Origin: Candidatus Poseidoniales archaeon | GTDB taxonomy: Archaea; Thermoplasmatota; Poseidoniia; Poseidoniales; Poseidoniaceae | Assembly: GCA_012270265.1 (NCBI GenBank) | Contig: JAAXIR010000264.1 | Coordinates: 6,594-24,648 of the forward strand | Direction: 5' to 3' | DNA length: 18,055 bases | Shown here: in pieces, positions 1-7,799 of the stretch | Layout: each line of letters begins with the position of its first letter | Position numbering within the stretch: the stretch's first letter is position 1 | The notes under the pieces: generated by a model | The model's database searches: none | What the model was told of the DNA's origin: nothing | What the model saw: the letters and a program-made list of their open reading frames with translations, nothing else | Translations under genes and position numbers: made by a program

Positions 1-407
1 CCTCGATTGAAGAGAATGCACTCAGCGGCTTGCTTGCTGCTGCAAAAGACAAGGGTTGCAAAATCGTTTACTCAAGCCATGACATCAATGGAACCCCAAA
101 TTCAGAAGACATTGCATCCTTCGTTCGCGACAACAGCGAGAAGGGCGATTTGTTGAAGTTCTGCTCCACTGCACATTCTCATCTCGATGCGTTGCAAATC
201 GTCGATGCTGCAATCGACTTGAAAGGAGAAGGTGTCGATTACAGCGTCATGGCCGTGAACAGCGGTGGCGACTGGGCTCGTATCCACGCACCAGTTCTTG
301 GCGTTTCCATGGTTTACGCAACACTTTCCATGGAACACAGAATTAGCGACAAGGGCCTCATCAACGTCCGAGATCTACGAGACGCTTGGACGCTTCTCGA
401 ATACTAA
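1..407 (+). CDS. aroD: 3-dehydroquinate dehydratase, type I (3' part)
   Basis: This is the C-terminal part of type I 3-dehydroquinate dehydratase, which removes water from 3-dehydroquinate in the shikimate pathway through a Schiff-base lysine. The frame is open from base 3, so the gene begins outside the window. Visible family motifs, in order, are the histidine segment YSSHDINGTP (usually S-x-H-D-F-x-x-T-P, with the catalytic His), the lysine segment DLLKF (the likely Schiff-base Lys), and a C-terminal segment SGGDWARIHAPVLGVSMVYA that matches the family's G-x-x-SR-x-x-x-P-x-x-GS phosphate/substrate loop. In the last motif the usual MG-x-x-G-x-x-SR reads NSGGDWAR, a mild deviation. The gene ends in TAA one base before the stop of the converging minus-strand gene. 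The family call is firm; only the N-terminal third is missing. Confidence 0.9.
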   Translation, partial: SIEENALSGLLAAAKDKGCKIVYSSHDINGTPNSEDIASFVRDNSEKGDLLKFCSTAHSHLDALQIVDAAIDLKGEGVDYSVMAVNSGGDWARIHAPVLGVSMVYATLSMEHRISDKGLINVRDLRDAWTLLEY

Positions 408-408
408 T

Positions 409-1437
409 TCAGTTCTGATTCAGTGAAGGCATGAGTTGCTTTTGCGCTTCAACGCTCGGTTCCAAGCCAGCACCCATGTAGCGCTTGTTGATGAGAACAG
501 GTGCCATGATGATGGTTGCAAAGAAGACAAAGAATACAATCGAAACTGTCCAGTTTGGAAGAACGATTGAACGCTCAACGGTCGAAATCGCAACATCTGC
601 TGCAATGATCTTATTTTGCGCTCCTGCATCGCCTCTTCGAGAGTTATCCCAAGCATCGACCACGATGAAGAATTCTTGGTAAGACGAGCCAGAAAAGAGC
701 GAAGAGTGGACTTCAGGAGCGTCTAAGGCGACGCTCATAACGACAGAATCCGTGTTTTCATAGGTGTGAACATCTCTGTATGTTTTCCACCCAGTGACAT
801 CAAAGGCAGCCCATTCAGGAGAAACTTCGGTCACAAATTCATCGTCACTCAGACTTTCTCTGTCAAACCAAAAATCATAGTCGGTTCCGTGCATTCGGTC
901 GTAGGACCATTCATATCGTTCGTATTGGGACGTCGTCATCAAGTACACATCGGCTTTTGCAGGGACAGTTGAATTCCCAACAATCCCTTGAATCTCCACG
1001 CAGATGGTCGTTCGATGGGAGCTCGATAGATTGACACGCAGTGCCCCAGCGCTGTCGTTACCAACGAGCATCGTTGTAGCGATGTTGGTGGTAAGCGTCT
1101 CAACGGGAACTGGAGAATGATAGGCATTGTACATCCATGGCTCTTCAGGAGAAAGTGATGGATCGATGTTTTCTCCACCAGAATTCATTGGCTCCGATGA
1201 GCGACCTCGGTCACGACCGTCATCATCCCAATCATCCTCGTAGTAGAATGGATCCCAGTAATTGTTGAAAGGGACTTCAGCATGTCTGGAGATTGTTTCG
1301 TTCCACACGATAGGTGAGAGCGTTCCTTGGCAATCATCGATTGCAGCCGAAGCAGAACCGAAGGATGGTGCAAAGATACCACTCAGCAAAGGAACGAGCA
1401 GAATCGAGAGAAGAAAAACTGCTCTTCGTTGCAACAT
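409..1437 (-). CDS. Exported single-anchor protein of unknown function
   Basis: I do not recognise the family. The 342-residue product starts with a signal peptide (basic MLQRR, hydrophobic core about 6-22, likely cut near residues 30-32, SASAA). About 260 extracellular residues follow, and then one membrane helix at about 297-316 with a short KR-flanked cytoplasmic tail. The outer part has an Asp/Tyr-rich acidic stretch (about 60-80, with DDWDDDGRDRGR) and a probable beta-rich region. One segment there (about 163-182) contains DVYLMTTSQYERY. A GGTGA Shine-Dalgarno lies at 1446-1442, four bases before the ATG. The gene follows the large metalloprotease fragment by 50 bases on the same strand, so the two are probably co-transcribed. 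It could be an accessory or cell-surface partner of that protease, but nothing in the sequence proves this. Confidence 0.8.
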   Translation of the reverse strand: MLQRRAVFLLSILLVPLLSGIFAPSFGSASAAIDDCQGTLSPIVWNETISRHAEVPFNNYWDPFYYEDDWDDDGRDRGRSSEPMNSGGENIDPSLSPEEPWMYNAYHSPVPVETLTTNIATTMLVGNDSAGALRVNLSSSHRTTICVEIQGIVGNSTVPAKADVYLMTTSQYERYEWSYDRMHGTDYDFWFDRESLSDDEFVTEVSPEWAAFDVTGWKTYRDVHTYENTDSVVMSVALDAPEVHSSLFSGSSYQEFFIVVDAWDNSRRGDAGAQNKIIAADVAISTVERSIVLPNWTVSIVFFVFFATIIMAPVLINKRYMGAGLEPSVEAQKQLMPSLNQN

Positions 1438-1487
1438 CCGTTCACCCCTTGACCAAAGGTTGACGACGAGGTTCTTGAGGCATTCGT

Positions 1488-1856
1488 TTACTCTCGACGT
1501 CGCAAGGGTCGGATGTAACCACTCTCGTCGTTTCTACGCTCTTGCTTGGAGAGAATCTTCGGCGCAGGTGGAGGCGAGTGGTGGTCCATACCAAGCAATC
1601 CACCATCATCAGCGTGCTCAACGTCGTACGTCTCAGCATTCTGTTTGGCTTCCTCTTCAATTTCATTCGGTTGACGCATGACAAGCCAACCAAGAATCAA
1701 GGCAGCAAGAATCAGAGCAATGAACCCAAGTGCATCACTTCCTGCATCGGACATCCACGATTTCCACTCATCCCAGCTGAAGTCTGAGAGAGATGGATCT
1801 GCATCTTGTTCCGGTAGAACGGTCACATCTGCATCAGCCTCATCGCACAATCCAAT
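1488..1856 (-). pseudogene. Severed C-terminal membrane anchor of the large metalloprotease
   Basis: This stretch lies in the same reading frame as the large upstream protease and is separated from it only by the TGA at 1859-1857. Without that stop, the protein would run on from ...VRGCY through IGLCDEADADVTVL, which completes a cysteine-paired PKD-like strand (C-x-x-x-x-x-C). A linker and a membrane helix (ALGFIALILAALILGWLVM) follow, then an acidic and basic cytoplasmic tail ending in PLRRRE. On its own the piece has no ATG at its start (the first possible start is TTG at 1850), no visible ribosome site and no signal peptide. It is therefore best read as the anchor of the protease and not as a separate gene. 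Alternatives are a sequencing error, a nonsense mutation or stop-codon readthrough. Confidence 0.75.
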
Positions 1857-4800
1857 TCAATAGCAGCCCCTCACCTTGAGAACTGCATCTGTTGGATCGT
1901 CCCAAACGACCGTTGCCAATGTAACGAGCGTGTTTGTTGAGACAAACCAATCGTTGTCGACGATTTCGTCATCATCGTCATCTCTGAGAATGTCTTGCTC
2001 CCATTCAACGAAGAGGTCGTTGCTGATGGCTTCATCCCTGTCAGAATTCGATCCATCGAGAACGTTGAGATCTCTATAGAACACCAAATCAGCGAGTGAT
2101 TCAGCATCTGATACATTGACAATCACAGCGGTGGAGAAGTCTTCATAGACTTCATCTGGTAAATCAATGCCAGAAATTTCAGGTGGTGCATCGATGTGGA
2201 TGTTGAACTCTGCACGGGTAACGTCACCCGTTCCAAAAGCATCTCGAACGGTCAGTTTCACGGTGTACAATCCTGGTCGTTCATAGGAATGCCAAGGCAT
2301 TGGATCGTGTACAATTGGCGTTGCATCACCAAAGTCCCATGTATACTCAAGCAATCCATTCCAATCAGGCGATTCTTGCTCGAGCGGAACGTACTTTCCT
2401 TCGAACTTCTGGTCACCGTCTCGTGTGCCACTCGAGTCGAAGTACAGCATAGCGCCAGGAATAGCGACATTGACGCCATTTTCATCAAAGGTCCTCGACC
2501 ATTGATCGGGCAATCCGTTCTCTGGAAACACATCGGTATCCATGAGCAGTTCCCCACCAACCCAAGCATCGAGAATTTGCAACTGAATGATTGGAAGTGG
2601 ATTGGCAACGACGACAACGATGACCTTTGGCGTGCTTTCGGCACCGTTTTCATCGGTAACAACGAGTTGAATGATTTGCTCACCAGGCTCCAAGAAGGAA
2701 TACGCAGGCAACGTCTTGTTGCTGAATGTACCATCTGGGAACGACCAATTGAAGGTTAAATCTGTGTAAAGACCCGTAGTGCCATCGACATCGAAACTGG
2801 TTCGACCATCGAATGTGTATGGGACATTGACTTGTGCCTCTGTTACAAGGAAATCGATCTGCGGAGAACCAGTTGCGCCAGACTCTTTGACTATGTAGTT
2901 GGCAACAGGTAGTTGGTTGATGACATTGACTCTCAGTTCTGCAATCGAAATGCCTCCATCCTCATCGGTGACGGTTACGGTGATGTTCTTGAGTCCCGGT
3001 GTATCCCAAGCAGGAGCTGGATACAGAGCTGCTGATGCTGTCGAGGAAAAGTCATCTTCACGATCAACCTCAACCCCATCGAGATTCACACCGCCTTCAA
3101 ACACCCATCCGAGCGAGAGATTTTCTCCATCATCGTCGGTAAAAACATCCGGCATAAGCAACGGCGTGTAGGTGTAGGTTGTGAGTTCATCCGAGAAAAT
3201 TTGGTACGGCAAACGGTTGTTGACGATGATTTCAATGGTTTTCTGGCCAGTGTTAACGCCGTCTGAAACGGTCAATGTGAGGATGTAGGTTTGATTCGGT
3301 CCAACGACATCTCCCCATTCGTGATTTGCAGTGTACAGCCCTGTTCCACTTGACACTGGGGAACCATCGCCCCAGTCCCACTCAAAGTCCAAGAATTCCA
3401 ATGGAACGTTGTCTGCTGTTTGGTATGCAGAGAAGATGATGCGCTGGTTGGTGAGAATCTCCAACCGATCGGCTACAATGTTGTTGTTGACAGTGATGAT
3501 TGGAATCGGTTCAGAATCATCGGTGATGTTGATTTGATTAACGCTTACATCCGACCACGTTCCGCCAACGTCCATAACACGGAGTGTTGTGTTGTAAAGT
3601 CCAGCTTGGGCAAAGGAGCGCAATGGTGAGCGCAATCCGGAGGTCATGTTGTCCCCGAAGTTCCACGTGTAGGCGACAGGTTGATCGAAGTACGGCAGGG
3701 TATTGTTGTCAAGCGACAGTCCCCACGCATCAAAACCGTCTCCTGTGAACTGGATCTTCTCATAGGTCTGACTAAGATTGGTCGAAACCGAAGCGTTCGC
3801 CACAGGGGCCATGTTTGTGAGTGCCTGAGGCGACGTTGTTGCTGAATCGAGTACAGCGCCAAGCATGTTCTTCATCGTAAAGCGAACAGTGTATTGATCG
3901 TCCTTGTTGGCAGTGAAATAGACGCTGTTTGGAACATGGACGCCTCCACCGGCTTGAACACGAGTGGAGATTGTGTCGACAATGGTCCCATTGCTGTCAC
4001 GTACAACAGCATCAACGTCAAGGTCCTCGAAGAACGCATTCGAGAGAATGGAGTAGTTCACTTGAACGGTATCGGCTGAACCATCACCATCACGATCGCC
4101 GAGCGTGGTTCCATTCAGCATCATGGTCGCAGGAGAGGTGATACGTGCTGCCTCGATGTCGATGGTTCCCTGTGGGTATGAAGGTCCACAAGAGGTGTAA
4201 TCGCAATCGGCAATCGTGCTTGCATACCACACGATGGCATAGACCTCATCGGTGAGGTTTCCGAAACCTTGGATGAGTCCAGTTGCAACGTTGTTGGTGA
4301 AATCCAAGTCCTGCGTAGACCAAAGTCCATCGGCCGTTGATTTGTAGACCAAAACGCCATCGAAGTTTGAGACATCGGACGTAACTCTCAGTGTAAGTGG
4401 AGCCGGTGAAGCAGCACCTGGCGTGAATTTGAAGGAACGGATGCCCCATCCTTCCATGGTGTGACCGGTTGAACTCCACGGTGTTGACCAATCTGAATTT
4501 GTGTCCGCAGGTGTGATTCGACAGAAGGTCGAACCTCCACAGGATGGGTTCAAATCGAGGTTTGAGAAACCGTAGATGCCTTGATCGGAATCAATGGTCG
4601 CTGCAATGGAAAAGTTTGCAAAAATCTCACCCATGGTTCGGCCAATCTTGCCGGATTGTCCAGATACGGGTGAAAGAGCGAGGTTTTCAACACCTAGACC
4701 ACCCGTCGCAGAATCCTGAACAAGTTGTCGAACGGCTGGACCACCTCCAAGATGGTCTGCGAGGTACATTGTGAACACAAATCCTGCACCGTAATCCGCA

Positions 4801-5666
4801 TTGCGTTGGTTCCACCATCGAACGCTCAAATCGGACTGTTGCGTCCATCCGTTTAGGTGGCCAGCAAGGGTTCCATCGGCTCCAAAGCAGAGGTAAATCG
4901 CAACGTCTGCATTTCCTTCATCCAACCAGAGGTTCTCGTATGGGTCCTGTGCATTGTGAAGAAGATGTTGCAGTTCGTGAGCGATAATGGACTTCCCCCA
5001 AGCAAGAGTGATGTCAGCGAAATCGACGTAGACAACGTCCCTGGTAGGTGCCGTTCCCGGTGAAAAGTAGCCACCGATGTTGTAGGCGCCGTCGATATCA
5101 TAGATGACGATTTCAACTTGACAGTTGTTGTCGTTGTCCGGAGGTGCTAGTCCACGTCCGTCTTGGTAGTCTTTGCCGAAATATGTGGTCATGGTCGGAT
5201 AGATGGTTTGATCCCACGTCGAAGCAAGATTTTGCAAGACAGTGGATGAAAGGGTTCGTCCGGATTGAACCAAGAAGGCAACCGTAGCTGTCGTTTTAGC
5301 AACGTATACGTTCGTTGACCCTCCGGAAAAAGGCACGGCCAGCCTCTCGCCAACGCCGTGTTGGGTGCCTGTTGAACGCGCCATGGTTGGCTGGTAACGA
5401 ATGTCATTGACACCCGGACGACCTTCGTCAATCCATGCTTGTTTGATGAATGATGTTGCAGATACAACGGGCTGGTCTTCCTCAATCAACAGGTATTCTG
5501 ATCCAGTCTCAACATTGAAGTTGGTTAGATCGCCGTATACAACCCCAATTTCATTGACGACATCTTCGACCTCGTTTTGTGTTTCATTGGCCGCCGCCTG
5601 ACCCAAAACGGAGGTCAGCATGAGGAAGACGAGAAAGAGTGCTTGTGTAGAGCGTCGTTCAGACAT
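1857..5666 (-). CDS. Secreted HExxH metalloprotease with PKD-like repeats
   Basis: This is a 1269-residue exported zinc metallopeptidase. The signal peptide is residues 1-26 (cut near GQAAA). The catalytic site is HELQH at 230-234, and WLDEGNAD at 247-254 supplies E250 as the probable third zinc ligand. That is the gluzincin pattern, resembling hyicolysin-like (M30) and M6-like enzymes. A non-catalytic region follows to about 615. PKD-like domains come next at roughly 620-712 (WNFGD), 718-815 (WDWGDG), 818-915, 918-1020 (WSFPDG) and 1022-1158 (WDFGD), and a last domain begins near 1160. It stops at TGA codon 1270, in the middle of that last domain, and the missing strand plus membrane anchor continue in frame downstream. 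The start is supported by AGAGG at 5678-5674, seven bases before the ATG. It probably degrades extracellular protein at the cell surface. The exact peptidase family is uncertain. Confidence 0.85.
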   Translation of the reverse strand: MSERRSTQALFLVFLMLTSVLGQAAANETQNEVEDVVNEIGVVYGDLTNFNVETGSEYLLIEEDQPVVSATSFIKQAWIDEGRPGVNDIRYQPTMARSTGTQHGVGERLAVPFSGGSTNVYVAKTTATVAFLVQSGRTLSSTVLQNLASTWDQTIYPTMTTYFGKDYQDGRGLAPPDNDNNCQVEIVIYDIDGAYNIGGYFSPGTAPTRDVVYVDFADITLAWGKSIIAHELQHLLHNAQDPYENLWLDEGNADVAIYLCFGADGTLAGHLNGWTQQSDLSVRWWNQRNADYGAGFVFTMYLADHLGGGPAVRQLVQDSATGGLGVENLALSPVSGQSGKIGRTMGEIFANFSIAATIDSDQGIYGFSNLDLNPSCGGSTFCRITPADTNSDWSTPWSSTGHTMEGWGIRSFKFTPGAASPAPLTLRVTSDVSNFDGVLVYKSTADGLWSTQDLDFTNNVATGLIQGFGNLTDEVYAIVWYASTIADCDYTSCGPSYPQGTIDIEAARITSPATMMLNGTTLGDRDGDGSADTVQVNYSILSNAFFEDLDVDAVVRDSNGTIVDTISTRVQAGGGVHVPNSVYFTANKDDQYTVRFTMKNMLGAVLDSATTSPQALTNMAPVANASVSTNLSQTYEKIQFTGDGFDAWGLSLDNNTLPYFDQPVAYTWNFGDNMTSGLRSPLRSFAQAGLYNTTLRVMDVGGTWSDVSVNQINITDDSEPIPIITVNNNIVADRLEILTNQRIIFSAYQTADNVPLEFLDFEWDWGDGSPVSSGTGLYTANHEWGDVVGPNQTYILTLTVSDGVNTGQKTIEIIVNNRLPYQIFSDELTTYTYTPLLMPDVFTDDDGENLSLGWVFEGGVNLDGVEVDREDDFSSTASAALYPAPAWDTPGLKNITVTVTDEDGGISIAELRVNVINQLPVANYIVKESGATGSPQIDFLVTEAQVNVPYTFDGRTSFDVDGTTGLYTDLTFNWSFPDGTFSNKTLPAYSFLEPGEQIIQLVVTDENGAESTPKVIVVVVANPLPIIQLQILDAWVGGELLMDTDVFPENGLPDQWSRTFDENGVNVAIPGAMLYFDSSGTRDGDQKFEGKYVPLEQESPDWNGLLEYTWDFGDATPIVHDPMPWHSYERPGLYTVKLTVRDAFGTGDVTRAEFNIHIDAPPEISGIDLPDEVYEDFSTAVIVNVSDAESLADLVFYRDLNVLDGSNSDRDEAISNDLFVEWEQDILRDDDDDEIVDNDWFVSTNTLVTLATVVWDDPTDAVLKVRGCY

Positions 5667-5673
5667 ATGAAAT

Positions 5674-5678
5674 CCTCT
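5674..5678 (-). promoter_or_regulatory. Shine-Dalgarno site of the large metalloprotease
   Basis: On the minus strand this reads AGAGG, seven bases before the ATG at 5666. It supports that start and implies a leadered transcript for this gene, in contrast to the apparently leaderless gene on the other side of the divergent region. Confidence 0.55.
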
Positions 5679-5684
5679 GGAAAA

Positions 5685-5711
5685 TGTGATGCTGTATCAC
5701 AATTGATTGTG
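5685..5711. promoter_or_regulatory. Two overlapping palindromes, candidate operator
   Basis: Two perfect inverted repeats overlap in the short region between the divergent protease genes. The first is TGTGAT-GCTGT-ATCACA at 5685-5701 and the second is CACAAT-TG-ATTGTG at 5698-5711. They sit between the TATA-like box near 5725 and the minus-strand start at 5666, and just upstream of that box for the plus-strand gene. One bound dimeric regulator could therefore control both peptidase genes. The resemblance of the first palindrome to a bacterial CRP site is only superficial. The function is inferred from symmetry and position. Confidence 0.4.
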
Positions 5712-5724
5712 CGGAAATGAGGTA

Positions 5725-5731
5725 TTTAATA
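5725..5731 (+). promoter_or_regulatory. TATA-like box of the M28 peptidase gene
   Basis: TTTAATA centred at 5728 lies 28 bases before the ATG at 5756. That is the distance expected for an archaeal TATA box when transcription starts at, or just before, the start codon (leaderless mRNA). It supports ATG 5756 over the upstream ATG at 5717, which precedes the box. The AT-rich core (TATTTAAT, 5723-5730) reads ATTAAATA on the other strand and could also serve the divergent gene, with a leader of about 30-35 bases. Confidence 0.5.
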
Positions 5732-5755
5732 CCCCGCGTCTTTAGCATCAATACA

Positions 5756-6910
5756 ATGGAGCGTCCAAGATGGAGCATTTCGCGGTTTTTGCCGACCCTT
5801 CTCGTTTCGACCATGACCCTGCCATGGACGGCATCTGCAGAGATTTGCTCGAACGTTGAACTTCTCAAATTCAATGGACAGAACGCCAATGAAAGCGTCA
5901 CCACACAAGTGAATTTTGGTGCGAGAGTACCAGGAAGCAATGCCTCAGAAGACCTCCGCAGTTGGTTCATTGAGACAAGACCCGAGTTTGATTGGACCTT
6001 GGACCCCCACAATTGGGACGGATACAACCTCACCAATCTTGAGGGAAGACTTGTTCCTGAAGATGCGGAGCCGTTGGGACCGGTTGTGGTCCTGGCTGCA
6101 CACTACGACTCAAGAGACCGAGCCGAACGTGACTCTGATCCAAACATGACCAATGTACCAATTCCCGGTGCCAATGATGGCGGAAGCGGTGTTGCTGTCC
6201 TATGGGAGCTTGCGAGAATCCTTCCAACAATGAACCTGGACCACGAGGTATGGATTCTCCTCACAGATGCTGAAGATCAGGGCCCCACCCCGTCAATGCT
6301 TGGGGCAAAAGCATGGGCTGAGAACCGCACGGACGAGGACATTTCTCGCATCGATGCCTTCCTACTCGTCGATATGATCGGTGATGCCGATTTGAAAATT
6401 TATCGAACCTTCCCGCCATACGTTGGAGATGAGGAGGGCGATCGTTTGTGGGATGCCGTTCGTACACTCGCCGGCCCCTTGGGTCTTATCGATAACGTCA
6501 CAGATTGCGGTGGAAACCCTGGACTTGACATCGTCAACTTCTCGACCACAGATGGCGTCATCGACGACCACGTTCCGATGATCAACGTAGGCATACCGGC
6601 GATCGATTTCATCGACATTCGTTACGGCGAAAATGCATCGGTTTGGCAAGGATATTGGCACACACATGAGGACACGCCTGACAAGGTCTCAGCAGAATCA
6701 CTCGCACACATTGGGCGTCTGCTGGAACTTGGACTCATGGAAGGGTCTTGGCTGAAGGTTCAAGTGAATCAAACACAGACAACGCAACCCATTGAAGAAG
6801 TCCAGCCATCAACCTTCGGCCCAGTTGTTATCGGCGCAGTTTTCACCGTCATCGCCCTTATTTTCGTCGGTTTTCTTGGTCTTCATGAAAGCGTGCGTTT
6901 GAAACGATAG
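5756..6910 (+). CDS. Exported M28-family peptidase or glutaminyl cyclase-like enzyme
   Basis: The product is a 384-residue membrane-anchored zinc hydrolase of the M28 superfamily (aminopeptidases and glutaminyl cyclases). It has an N-terminal signal peptide (about 1-28, TASA before EIC) and a C-terminal membrane helix (about 356-375) followed by a basic tail. Metal-site motifs appear in family order: H116 in AAHYDSR, D141 in GANDGGSG, E173-D174 in TDAEDQG (catalytic Glu plus ligand), D206 in LVDMIGD, and a His in YWHTHEDTPDKVS (about 300-306). The catalytic domain therefore faces outside the cell. It probably trims peptides made by the divergently transcribed metalloprotease. The start at 5756 fits the TATA-like box and a normal signal peptide; an upstream ATG at 5717 would add 13 residues. 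Whether it is an aminopeptidase or a cyclase cannot be decided from sequence alone. Confidence 0.88.
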   Translation: MERPRWSISRFLPTLLVSTMTLPWTASAEICSNVELLKFNGQNANESVTTQVNFGARVPGSNASEDLRSWFIETRPEFDWTLDPHNWDGYNLTNLEGRLVPEDAEPLGPVVVLAAHYDSRDRAERDSDPNMTNVPIPGANDGGSGVAVLWELARILPTMNLDHEVWILLTDAEDQGPTPSMLGAKAWAENRTDEDISRIDAFLLVDMIGDADLKIYRTFPPYVGDEEGDRLWDAVRTLAGPLGLIDNVTDCGGNPGLDIVNFSTTDGVIDDHVPMINVGIPAIDFIDIRYGENASVWQGYWHTHEDTPDKVSAESLAHIGRLLELGLMEGSWLKVQVNQTQTTQPIEEVQPSTFGPVVIGAVFTVIALIFVGFLGLHESVRLKR

Positions 6911-6977
6911 GTCTGCATGCGCGGATACACTGGGATGCGTGGCTTATCGCGCACCATAGAACACGAGAGGGTGCTGA

Positions 6978-7799
6978 ATGGATATAAACGAACGACGTGA
7001 AGCACTGCGTGCACGCGTTCGTAGCAAACTGTCGGGCGAGGAAGAAGAGCCTGAAGAATTGGTCGTTCAAACATCGGAGGTTCAGGCTGCAACGACTGAA
7101 GGCGAGGATTTACTTCTCATCGACGACTCAAATGGTCTTCTTGCCCTTGCTTCATCCCTTATCTTCATCGGAAGTGTCCTCGGCATCATTACAGGTTTGT
7201 TGCTTCTACAAGGAAACCCTGCAGAGTTGCTGAACAACACGCTGGAAAGCGACGATGCTGTTGATGTCTACGGTATCGTCCTGGAGGCTGAATCAGGAGA
7301 TTCAATGGAAGGCGTTCAGATTCAGTTGATCGAAGAAAAAAGCGGAAACCTCATTCAAGAAACACAGACCAATTCGTATGGATACTACAACTTCGTAAAT
7401 GTTCCATCTGAATCACATATACTGCGCGTCTCAATGGAGTCCTACATGACGGTCGAGCGGACGTTCACACCAGATTCAGCAACCCAAGCGCCTTTTACAC
7501 TCACAGAAGGAACCGGAACGGGTGAGGAAGATTTCCCGCAGTCAAATTCAGGTGGGGCGTGGGAGAATGCTGTTGCACTCTCGACAGGGATTGCCCTCGT
7601 GACCATTCTTGCGGGAGTTGTTGGACTCAAGGCAGCGGTTGATACGCGGAGCGCCAAGAATTATCGAAGAACGCAATATCTAGCAGGATTTGCCTTGTTC
7701 AGTCGTGGATTCATCGTCTTTGGACCGTTTTTGATTCTCTGTGGAATGGGACTCATGATTCTTGCGAGGGATGAATTCCAAGCCTCCGAGGTGGAGTGA
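6978..7799 (+). CDS. Membrane protein with carboxypeptidase regulatory-like domain
   Basis: This 273-residue protein has an acidic N-terminal segment (EEEEPEE, about 21-27) and a first membrane helix at about 53-78. The outer domain at about 93-165 looks like a carboxypeptidase regulatory-like (transthyretin-type) beta-sandwich. Its typical pattern is visible: VDVYGIVLEAESGDSMEGVQIQL, then TNSYGYYNFVNVPSESHILRVS. A linker and two more membrane helices follow (about 195-217 and 235-265). The substrate and role are unknown; such domains usually aid surface binding or folding. A Shine-Dalgarno-like GAGAGGGTG at 6965-6973 precedes the ATG. The stop codon overlaps the start of the thymidylate kinase gene (TGATG), so the two are probably translationally coupled. 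Confidence 0.75.
   Translation: MDINERREALRARVRSKLSGEEEEPEELVVQTSEVQAATTEGEDLLLIDDSNGLLALASSLIFIGSVLGIITGLLLLQGNPAELLNNTLESDDAVDVYGIVLEAESGDSMEGVQIQLIEEKSGNLIQETQTNSYGYYNFVNVPSESHILRVSMESYMTVERTFTPDSATQAPFTLTEGTGTGEEDFPQSNSGGAWENAVALSTGIALVTILAGVVGLKAAVDTRSAKNYRRTQYLAGFALFSRGFIVFGPFLILCGMGLMILARDEFQASEVE

Noticed and set aside
1857..1859. TGA read as selenocysteine
   Set aside because: Archaeal selenocysteine use is known from few methanogen-like lineages and needs a SECIS element in the untranslated region. I see none, and the site is structural and not redox-active.
2196..2759. Plus-strand open frame of 187 codons opposite the large protease
   Set aside because: It lies wholly antisense to PKD-like domains with clear coding motifs and has no recognisable domain or start signal.
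5685..5701. CRP-type binding site (TGTGA-N6-TCACA pattern)
   Set aside because: CRP is a bacterial regulator and the genome appears archaeal, so only the symmetry is kept as evidence of a candidate operator.
5717..5755. Upstream ATG that would lengthen the M28 peptidase by 13 residues
   Set aside because: It lies before the TATA-like box, and the shorter form from 5756 gives a normal signal peptide.
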